DNA of 64,000 bases from Bradyrhizobium erythrophlei (GTDB taxonomy: Bacteria; Pseudomonadota; Alphaproteobacteria; Rhizobiales; Xanthobacteraceae). Positions within the stretch are counted from its first letter, which is position 1. Each line of letters begins with the position of its first letter. Under the pieces are notes generated by a model. That model worked only from the letters and a program-made list of their open reading frames with translations. It ran no database searches and was not told the DNA's origin. Made by a program: the position numbers and the translations under genes. The stretch lies in the NCBI RefSeq assembly GCF_900142985.1, contig NZ_LT670849.1:4542501-4606500 (forward strand), read 5' to 3'. Shown one piece after another: positions 58,536 through 64,000 of this stretch.

Positions 58536-60041
58536 TTATTCCGCCGGCCGTGCGTTCGGTGATGGCACCAGCAGATTCGCATCGCCCTTGTAAGATGGCA
58601 GACCTGACAAAACACCATCGAAGTCGCGTAGTGGCTCTCCGACTTCAAGCCCATTGTCGCCGAGGTTGAATTCCCGAATCGAACGCTCGTGGTAGCTCGT
58701 TCGGCTTTTGACCACGGAGATGGCGGCCCGAACTGTGGCTTTTGCTTCGAAAAAACGAAAAAGCAAAATAGTGTCGCTCAGGTAGCTTAGGTCGATATCC
58801 GTTCGCATGTCGCCGACCAACCCGTGCTGGCCGAGTATCAACATGGTAGTGATGCCCGACTGATTGAGGTAGTTGAGCAGTTCGTGCATTTGCAACAGTA
58901 GATAATGCTCACCTGGCATGGCTTGCAGATAGGCATTGAGACTATCGATACAGACGTACGATGAGCCGCCTTGTTCTACTGCGACTCTTGCTCGACTGGT
59001 AAACTCACCCGGCGAAAGCTCAGCTGGGTCGATTTGCTGAATATCAAGGTCACCGTGCTCAATATAGGGAGTCAGGTCCATCCCCAGAGCCTTGCTTCGC
59101 AGCAAGAGAGTTGAAATTCCTTCGTCGAACCAAAAGTAGGTTGCCTTGGCGCCACGATCCAAGGCTGTCCGAATACAGAAGATTGCCGTCGTGGTCTTGC
59201 CTACACCGGACGGGCCGATCAAGAGTGTGTTGGTCCCTGGCGTCAAACCTCCGCCAAGTAGCTGATCGAGCCCCTTGTTGCCCGTGGTCATTGCCTGCGG
59301 TGAGAACTCGGCGCCGTGTTCGGACGCTACCAGCCGTGGAAATACCGAGAGACCGCCGCGGTCGAGAATAAAGTCGTGATAGCCCCCGCGGAACTTGATG
59401 CCTCTCATTTTAACGACGCGGAGCCGTCGACGCTCTGCGCCGAAATCTCGGGCGGCCTGTTCAAGCGAGATCACACCATGAGCAATACTGTGGAGTTGAA
59501 GATCGTTGGGATCCGATGTTCGGTCGTCCAACATCAGAACAGTGCAATCGCGGCTTGCGAAGAATTGCTTTAAAGCTAAAATCTGGCGCCGGTAACGCAG
59601 GGGGTTTTGTGCCAGAAGCCTCATCTCCGACAGGCTATCAAACACAATACGGGAGGGGCGGAGCTCCTCAACGCGCTTCATCACTTCGCGGGTCGTTTCG
59701 CCCAATTCGACCTCCGATGGGTGCAAAATGGTTTGCTCCCGCTCCGGATCGAGGTCGCCCTGGTTGACAAGTTCAAAGAGCGACAGGGGCTCAAGCGACC
59801 AGCCGTGGGTTGCTGCGACCGCGGTAAGTTCCTCCGCGGTTTCCGAGAGTGTAATGTAGAGCCCGGTTTCGCCCCGTCGAATACCTTCCAGCAGAAACTG
59901 CAGGGAGAGCGTGGTCTTGCCGGTGCCGGGAGTTCCTTCGACCAAGTAGACACGATGCTTAGTAAGGCCGCCGCCAAGAATGTCGTCCAACCCGCTAATT
60001 CCAGTTGAAGCGCGCGTGGTTTCCTCAGTTGAAGTTTTCAC
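58536..60041 (-). CDS. KaiC-like double-domain ATPase
   Basis: A 501-residue protein with two RecA/KaiC domains. Walker A motifs are GTPGTGKT (residues 36-43) and GPSGVGKT (276-283); Walker B-like strands are RIVFDSLSEM and YVCIDSLNAYL. The C-terminal domain keeps DLSYLSDTILLFRFFE, but the cyanobacterial Ser-Thr autophosphorylation pair is not evident. There is no kaiA or kaiB nearby. Alphaproteobacterial KaiC homologues have been linked to stress rather than clocks. It leads an operon with a hybrid kinase, behind an EcfG-like promoter. Confidence 0.92.
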   Translation of the reverse strand: MKTSTEETTRASTGISGLDDILGGGLTKHRVYLVEGTPGTGKTTLSLQFLLEGIRRGETGLYITLSETAEELTAVAATHGWSLEPLSLFELVNQGDLDPEREQTILHPSEVELGETTREVMKRVEELRPSRIVFDSLSEMRLLAQNPLRYRRQILALKQFFASRDCTVLMLDDRTSDPNDLQLHSIAHGVISLEQAARDFGAERRRLRVVKMRGIKFRGGYHDFILDRGGLSVFPRLVASEHGAEFSPQAMTTGNKGLDQLLGGGLTPGTNTLLIGPSGVGKTTTAIFCIRTALDRGAKATYFWFDEGISTLLLRSKALGMDLTPYIEHGDLDIQQIDPAELSPGEFTSRARVAVEQGGSSYVCIDSLNAYLQAMPGEHYLLLQMHELLNYLNQSGITTMLILGQHGLVGDMRTDIDLSYLSDTILLFRFFEAKATVRAAISVVKSRTSYHERSIREFNLGDNGLEVGEPLRDFDGVLSGLPSYKGDANLLVPSPNARPAE

Positions 60042-60073
60042 TGCCAGCCGTCCACCTTTCCTCGGTCGTTCTT

Positions 60074-60099
60074 AACTTTCGACCTTCAGAGTGGGTTCC
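60074..60099 (-). promoter_or_regulatory. EcfG-type promoter for the KaiC/kinase operon
   Basis: Minus strand GGAAC (60099-60095), 17 bases, AGTT (60077-60074): one mismatch. The KaiC start codon is 32 bases beyond. Confidence 0.5.
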
Positions 60100-60229
60100 A
60101 ATGACCGCGTCGCTGCCAGGCGTCCGTTTGGCTTAGGGCAGACGGTCGCTGATAAGCCCGAAGGTGCAACCAGTAAGTCATTGATTGTTCTTAACCGTCG
60201 CTATCTCTTAATTGCTGGTTTCTTAATTT

Positions 60230-60255
60230 GGAACCGTTTGCGCGTGCTATCCGTT
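60230..60255 (+). promoter_or_regulatory. Perfect EcfG-type promoter
   Basis: GGAAC (60230-60234), 17 bases, CGTT (60252-60255): exact consensus. It lies 26 bases before ATG 60282 and so rules out the longer start at 60228. Confidence 0.7.
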
Positions 60256-60281
60256 TCGGTGTCGGATCTCGGCCAAAGGGG

Positions 60282-61010
60282 ATGAGCTTGCACAAGGTCA
60301 AATACCGCCTGAACGACCCGCGGTTGGCACCACGCCGGACGAAGTTGGAAATTCCTGGGTGGTCGGGAAGCCGTGATCCTCGGACGGACGGATCGCATGA
60401 GCAGGTGTGGCACTGCGTGCCGTTTTCCGAAGGCGCGCAATATGGCATCGAGCTTTTCTATCCCTACGGCAGCGAGCTTCACGTGACAACCAAGGATGGC
60501 CGATTGCTGCTCGAGGGAGATTGGGGCGAACGGCCCGAGAGTGGCATACAGTGGCCGCCCTTTCGGAATTTCGGGGCGGGCTTCTATACCTATCAACTTC
60601 TTCTCGACCTCAAGGTCGAGAACGGCCTCGCCATACGCACCGAGCCGCATCCCCGGTTCTATACGGATCGCAGCGACACCGTCCCAATCGCGGTGCCCGC
60701 TCTGGTTCGCAACTGGTGGCCGATGCTGTTTTTTTGCGTCTTCAAGGCACCGGGGGAGGGGCGTACGCACATTTTTCGTTCCGGTGAGCCATTCGCGCAG
60801 ATCATCGTGATTCCCGAGGAAGCTTCGTTCGAGCTAGAGCCAATGAGCGAAAACGAGGCGGCGGAACGCGAACTACAGTCGCGCCGCATCCATGCGAACC
60901 GTCCGAAGCTCGCGGCGGGGACCGAATGGACGTCTTCGACTGATACAGTGTTCGACGGTACCTATCGGCATCTGCATCGCGCAGCCAAAGAGAAGATGCG
61001 GCCGGGCTAA
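60282..61010 (+). CDS. DUF6065-like protein (242 aa)
   Basis: From ATG 60282 (AAAGGGG just upstream). A beta-rich cytosolic protein: VWHCVPFSEGAQYGIELFYP, later FGAGFYTYQLLLDLKVENGL, PALVRNWWPMLFFCVFKAP, and GEPFAQIIVIPEE. This matches the DUF6065 pattern, a cupin-like protein of unknown function. The C-terminal ~60 residues are charged and helical. It is divergent from the KaiC operon, under a perfect EcfG promoter, and ends at a good terminator. Confidence 0.75.
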   Translation: MSLHKVKYRLNDPRLAPRRTKLEIPGWSGSRDPRTDGSHEQVWHCVPFSEGAQYGIELFYPYGSELHVTTKDGRLLLEGDWGERPESGIQWPPFRNFGAGFYTYQLLLDLKVENGLAIRTEPHPRFYTDRSDTVPIAVPALVRNWWPMLFFCVFKAPGEGRTHIFRSGEPFAQIIVIPEEASFELEPMSENEAAERELQSRRIHANRPKLAAGTEWTSSTDTVFDGTYRHLHRAAKEKMRPG

Positions 61011-61035
61011 AATCTTCCCAGGTGCCGACGGCAAG

Positions 61036-61065
61036 GGTCCCGACGCGAAAGCATCGGGACCTTTT
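61036..61065 (+). terminator. Factor-independent terminator
   Basis: GGTCCCGA (61036-61043) / TCGGGACC (61054-61061) with TTTT following; 26 bases past the DUF6065-like stop. Confidence 0.8.
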
Positions 61066-61077
61066 CTCAATCACACG

Positions 61078-61410
61078 TCAGTAACGGTTGTGATGATGGT
61101 GATGGTGGTGGTGATGGTGCCGATGTCGTCCGATCACGACCACGGGCCCGCGGCGCCAATGACTGTGATGATGGTGATGGTGATGATGATGATATTGAGC
61201 GAGCTGGACGTTGGCTTCCTCAGAAGTGGGCGCACGCTCATCGACGACCTTGAGGACTTCTGCGGCATTCGGAATCGGTTGCAGCAGGTCGGCGTAGGAG
61301 TTGGCTTGCAGGGGGTCTATAGGCAATGGGGATGCCGGCGCGGCCTGTGCGGTGGTCAGCGTACTGAGCGCCGCCACCGCTCCCAAAAGCCCGGCTATCT
61401 TCTTTTCCAT
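61078..61410 (-). CDS. Secreted histidine-rich protein (110 aa)
   Basis: From ATG 61410: signal peptide (IAGLLGAVAALSTLTTAQAA), a short acidic middle (LLQPIPNAAEVLKVVDERAP), then two histidine tracts of nine and ten residues separated by a basic linker (SHWRRGPVVVIGRHR), ending NRY. It should bind divalent metals (Ni, Zn, Cu) in the periplasm. A perfect EcfG promoter lies upstream, so it may be a metal buffer in the general stress response. Confidence 0.8.
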   Translation of the reverse strand: MEKKIAGLLGAVAALSTLTTAQAAPASPLPIDPLQANSYADLLQPIPNAAEVLKVVDERAPTSEEANVQLAQYHHHHHHHHHSHWRRGPVVVIGRHRHHHHHHHHHHNRY

Positions 61411-61445
61411 GTATTTCGCTCCAAAATGTCTCTGCCCGCGAGCGC

Positions 61446-61470
61446 AACGCATCCACCCGACGAATGTTCC
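61446..61470 (-). promoter_or_regulatory. Perfect EcfG-type promoter for the His-rich protein
   Basis: Minus strand GGAAC (61470-61466), 16 bases, CGTT (61449-61446): exact consensus. Start codon 35 bases beyond. Confidence 0.75.
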
Positions 61471-61713
61471 GATTTGAGGGAGCCAGTCACCTTCTTACGG
61501 GGAAAACCTTATCTGCAGCTCGGCTTCCGATAATCAGTTTTGCATCATCACCCAACGCGGAATCGACCTCAGCATTGTTGGACGGTACGCCCGGCCCGAC
61601 GGGGATAAACCGCCGCTTAGTTCTGCTTCGACGGAGACGAGGATCTTGCGGGGGATTCACGCTTGCGGCTGGATTTTTCAACCCGAGCCACGGCGAGCAG
61701 GGTTGATGCATCG

Positions 61714-61739
61714 GGAACAAACGGCAATAGCCTCACGTT
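61714..61739 (+). promoter_or_regulatory. Perfect EcfG-type promoter for the PRC-barrel protein
   Basis: GGAAC (61714-61718), 17 bases, CGTT (61736-61739): exact consensus, 30 bases before ATG 61770. Confidence 0.75.
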
Positions 61740-61769
61740 GAAGGGCGGGGCTTGCGTGAGGAGGAATAC

Positions 61770-62162
61770 ATGAAGAGGCTTCTTGTCGGCTGCGCCTTAG
61801 CCGGCGTGCTTGTTACCAGCGCTTACGCCGCGACAACGGTCATGACGGCGGCCCCCAGCGAAAGCTGGACCGTGACCAACTACTATAAGCAGGCCGTCTA
61901 CGATCCCAAGGAAAACAAGATTGGCGATGTCGATGATGTTTTGGTCGACAAGTCCGGCAAGGTTACTGGCCTCGTCATCGGGGTCGGAGGCTTTCTTGGC
62001 GCCGGGGAGAAGGACGTCATCGTCCCGTTCGGGTCTGTAAAAACCGCGAAGCGAAACGACAAATGGTGGTTGACCTTGGACGAGACCAAGGATGGATTGA
62101 AAAACGCGCCGGGCTTTAAATACGATAAGGCGAGCACGACCTGGGTCCCCGAAAAGAAGTGA
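61770..62162 (+). CDS. Exported PRC-barrel domain protein (130 aa)
   Basis: From ATG 61770, behind GAGGAGGAA: signal peptide (LLVGCALAGVLVTSAYAATT), then WTVTNYYKQAVYDPKENKIG and VDDVLVDKSGKVTGLVIGVG, the PRC-barrel core, with FLGAGEKDVIVPFGSVK and a Lys-rich end. Periplasmic; these proteins are typically induced by desiccation or osmotic stress in rhizobia, mechanism unknown. A perfect EcfG promoter precedes it. Confidence 0.9.
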   Translation: MKRLLVGCALAGVLVTSAYAATTVMTAAPSESWTVTNYYKQAVYDPKENKIGDVDDVLVDKSGKVTGLVIGVGGFLGAGEKDVIVPFGSVKTAKRNDKWWLTLDETKDGLKNAPGFKYDKASTTWVPEKK

Positions 62163-62172
62163 TTGATCTAGC

Positions 62173-62200
62173 CCGAAGCCCCGATTCGTCGGGGCTTCGG
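62173..62200 (+). terminator. Strong hairpin after the PRC-barrel gene
   Basis: CCGAAGCCCCGA-TTCG-TCGGGGCTTCGG: a perfect 12-bp stem with a 4-base loop, 10 bases past the stop; only CATTT follows. Confidence 0.75.
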
Positions 62201-62283
62201 CATTTCGAGCGCCAAGCGACTACGACACGTTTCGTACGGCATTTTGTCGTGGCGTAAAGTGTTATTACTCCGGGCGCAGCCCT

Positions 62284-62449
62284 ATGGCTGAACATCGGGC
62301 GACCACGACGGGCATTTCATTCGGGTCGTTGACATCTTCTGCGATAAGGACGAAGCGCCAAAGAACGCGCCAAACAACTGGTTGACGGTCACGACGTTGA
62401 GCTTTGGCAGTTCGAGCGCAAAGTCGCGAGGTTCAAGCACAAGCCGTAA
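62284..62449 (+). pseudogene. MAEYRAY family copy 2, frameshifted
   Basis: MAE, then a small deletion, then GDHDGHFIRVVDIFCDKDEA and, in another frame, KERAKQLVDGHDVELWQFER ending KHKP and stop. Paralogue of 41006-41185 with at least two frame changes. Confidence 0.6.
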
Positions 62450-62909
62450 CGACAGGGCGGAAGGTCGAACAGCTTGCTCATGCGAACAAGTCCGCTCTCG
62501 CCTGCGTGAACCCGGTGAACGTGCCTGACTCGTGGTGCAGGATTCAGCCGTCGCAACGTTCTGAATGATCCGCGGTATGGTCACCGACGGTCACGGATTT
62601 GAGCCGCTGCGTTTCAGTGTCTTCCTGTCCGCGCCGGTCGAGGTCGTCACAATTTTTCGCCAAGAAGAGAGAGCGGATGCTGCCGCGTTATTTTCTCGGC
62701 TTCAGAATTGGCGGGAGAAGGTGTCGAGTTCGATGGGTGTGTCGCGACTTCGCACATCTTGCGATTACGTTGTGCCGATGTCTGAACATCCGGCAAGATA
62801 TTGCACGGGTTACCTCGGCGATATCGGAGTTCCGCGCGATCCCGCCCCAATGGATTTAAAGGACGACTAGAATACCCTGCAAGGACCCCACCGGAGTTGC
62901 TGCCTTACA
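62450..62909. other. Degenerate region, no supported gene
   Basis: A short frame starting MLPRYFLGFRIGGRR at 62677 faintly recalls DUF6894-type proteins (MPRYFF opening), but the rest does not follow. Treat as decayed sequence. Confidence 0.3.
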
Positions 62910-63152
62910 ACGAAGGGCAAAGACCTCGTCTATATGGGCAAGGTCGGAACCGGCTGGTCCCGGACTATCTCAAGCCAAATAAGGAAACAGATCGACACGG
63001 TGGTGAGCCCTAAGTCACAGCTCACCAAGCCGATCAAAAAACCCAAAGCAACGTGGGTCGAGCCGAAGTTCTTTGCTGAACTTGAGTATCGCGACATCAC
63101 CTCGGAAGGCCTATTGCGCGCGAGTGCATTCAAGGGGCTGATTAGGACTTAA
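62910..63152 (+). pseudogene. ligD: C-terminal remnant of an ATP-dependent DNA ligase (LigD-like)
   Basis: Frame from 62934: MGKVGTGWSRTISSQIRKQI, then KKPKATWVEPKFFAELEYRD and ITSEGLLRASAFKGL. This is the OB-fold end of LigD-type DNA ligases (YVGKVGTG, WVEPxxxAEVEYRxxTxxGxLRxxxFKGL). Just upstream GKDLVY is in a different frame. The catalytic lysine domain is missing. Confidence 0.8.
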
Positions 63153-63220
63153 CATTTGTTGTAACTCGCCCGTTTTGGAACTGTGGTAGCGCGATAACGT
63201 TCTCCGCAGACGGAGGACAC

Positions 63221-63394
63221 GTGCACAACCTACATAACAAGAGCCAACCCGATCGCTCGAAGATCAATATGCAAGAGGACTTCGAGGTCAAATACTGGAC
63301 CCGTCAGCTCGGCGTCTCAAAGGCGCAGCTGCAGGCAGCGGTCGACAAGGTCGGCAACGCCGCGGCTGCGGTTCGCAAAGAGTTGGCGACATGA
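63221..63394 (+). CDS. DUF3606 family protein (57 aa)
   Basis: GTG 63221 follows CGGAGGACAC. The product includes QPDRSKINMQEDFEVKYWTR, then QLGVSKAQLQAAVDKVGNAA and VRKEL. This matches DUF3606 (PxDRxxINxxExYEVxYWTxxFGVT...LxxAVxxVG). Short cytosolic protein, function unknown. The stop overlaps another ATG (ATGA). Confidence 0.8.
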   Translation: MHNLHNKSQPDRSKINMQEDFEVKYWTRQLGVSKAQLQAAVDKVGNAAAAVRKELAT

Positions 63395-63433
63395 CGCATT
63401 TTCGTAAGAGAGTCCATCACGAACTGATTTTCA

Positions 63434-63583
63434 ATGAGCGTCTTGCAGACCATGCACCCAAAGCGAAGGCAAGCAGAGCTCTTGCCGGAAGGGAAAGCGC
63501 GCGACGCTCTGCTGGAAAAGGCGCGGCAATTCGAATCGCAGATTTCTTTTAACGACGAGCTATTCGAAGAAAGTCGGGGCTGA
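63434..63583 (+). CDS. Small hypothetical protein (49 aa), possibly degenerate MQRRRFKQ relative
   Basis: MSVLQTMHPKRRQAELLPEG, then KARDALLEKARQFESQISFN. The LPEGKARDALLEKARQ stretch recalls LPPSSDRERLLRKARE of the MQRRRFKQ family. The N-terminus and the SPGLQPP end are missing. May be a relic. Confidence 0.35.
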   Translation: MSVLQTMHPKRRQAELLPEGKARDALLEKARQFESQISFNDELFEESRG

Positions 63584-63585
63584 CT

Positions 63586-63735
63586 CACTTGTATGAGAAT
63601 CACTTCGTGTATCCGGCAGCAGCCGGTGTCGTCGTTCATGAAGATGGCTGGAGATGGGGCCCGCGTGACAAATATACGTTCCGCGAACACGAAGGCCGGG
63701 GAGATTGGCGCGGAAATACCTGGACAACCTGGTAA
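63586..63735 (+). pseudogene. GYEYPASAGVV family copy 2, lacking signal peptide
   Basis: VYPAAAGVVVHEDGWRWGPR, then DKYTFREHEGRGDWRGNTWT and stop, closely matching the C-terminal 45 residues of 49040-49297. The signal peptide and first cysteine pair are missing. The downstream AAGTTAAGGAGGCCGCCAA is also shared, but the terminator's second arm is lost. Confidence 0.75.
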
Positions 63736-63858
63736 GTTAAGGAGGCCGCCAATGAGGCGAGCTCTTGCTGGGGCTGAGATTTCATCCCGAACAAATTTAA
63801 TCGGCCATTGGGGTCGCGCTAATGCGGCCCCTTTCGATTTTTGAGAGTTACTTTCCGC

Positions 63859-64000
63859 ATGACGACTTGCATGCGTTGCTTCGGATGCCGCTGGGTTTGC
63901 GAGGCCCTTCCTCATATGGCGTGGGAGGGCGACTACGCTTGTGGCTGCGGCGCGCCAGGCATGCCTTGCCCAACGAGAGCGACGACCTCGAGCCACCGAA
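63859..64000 (+). pseudogene. Cysteine-rich WVCE/CGAPGMPCP protein, copy 3 (frameshifted, runs off window)
   Basis: MTTCMRCFGCRWVCEALPHM, then ACGCGAPGMPCP, almost identical to 41591-41776. After PCP a deletion shifts the frame: the expected acidic tail (NESDDLEPPK) is in another frame, and the last cysteine knuckle is lost. The window ends before the stop. Confidence 0.65.

Noticed and set aside
61106..61200. ATG/GTG-rich trinucleotide runs that look like a microsatellite
   Set aside because: They are the histidine codons (CAT/CAC) of the His-rich secreted protein read on the opposite strand.
62565..62870. Possible DUF6894-like protein
   Set aside because: Only the opening MLPRYFLGF is suggestive; the following residues and frame do not fit, so it is recorded only as degenerate sequence.

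Overview
This window reads as the chromosome of a Bradyrhizobium-like alphaproteobacterium (order Hyphomicrobiales). The grounds are GC-rich coding sequence, many response regulators, FixK/FNR-type TTGA-N6-TCAA boxes, EcfG-type GGAAC-N16/17-cGTT promoters, an OprB porin, a CsbD / DUF4142 / PRC-barrel stress-gene complement, and many short cysteine-rich or single-helix proteins of the kind common in that genus. The genus call is inference. It is an accessory, mosaic region: intact genes alternate with IS110 remnants, a MITE-like pair, duplicated segments and more than twenty gene fragments.

Region by region. 0-3.8 kb: an AhpD-like protein, a 470-bp repeat carrying a PilZ-like gene with two coupled small genes, two response regulators and a winged-helix regulator. 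3.9-9.5 kb: FixK-box-linked genes (ClpP-like periplasmic protease, broken Ca2+/H+ antiporter, alpha carbonic anhydrase, YiaW/YiaV-like membrane pair). 9.9-15.2 kb: two broken IS110 elements, a membrane histidine kinase with a periplasmic-binding-protein sensor, and an OprB porin. 15.3-22.9 kb: small secreted proteins, an AI-2E family transporter behind a canonical FixK box, another IS110 fragment and the second copy of the 470-bp repeat. 23-28.5 kb: a terminase fragment and a quorum-sensing cassette (LuxI-type synthase overlapping a cytochrome P450, with a divergent LuxR-type regulator), bracketed by two direct copies of a NYN/LabA-like gene. 29-34.6 kb: MFS and GMC-dehydrogenase fragments, DUF982, an ankyrin protein, a diheme cytochrome c and a PQQ alcohol dehydrogenase with a D-x-D motif. 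35-53 kb: many very small proteins, several in families repeated within the window, plus SDR, DUF4142 and CsbD stress proteins, a pair of lone receivers, PilZ, glycine-rich secreted proteins and a GT4 glycosyltransferase. 53-62.2 kb: membrane stress genes, a KaiC-like ATPase with a hybrid kinase, a DUF6065-like protein, a histidine-rich secreted protein and a PRC-barrel protein. 62.2-64 kb: degenerate remnants (including a LigD tail), a DUF3606 protein, and broken second copies of two genes found earlier.

How the genes fit together: two regulatory themes recur. FixK-type boxes precede genes plausibly used at low oxygen (protease, carbonic anhydrase, YiaWV-like pair, AI-2E transporter). EcfG-type promoters precede at least nine transcription units: DUF4142, CsbD, a 55-aa membrane protein, the receiver pair, an 85-aa secreted protein, holin-like/YihY, KaiC/hybrid kinase, the DUF6065-like protein with the divergent histidine-rich protein, and PRC-barrel. 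The window therefore looks like an accessory general-stress and microaerobic island into which a LuxI-P450-LuxR signalling cassette has been inserted. No rRNA, tRNA or CRISPR array was seen.
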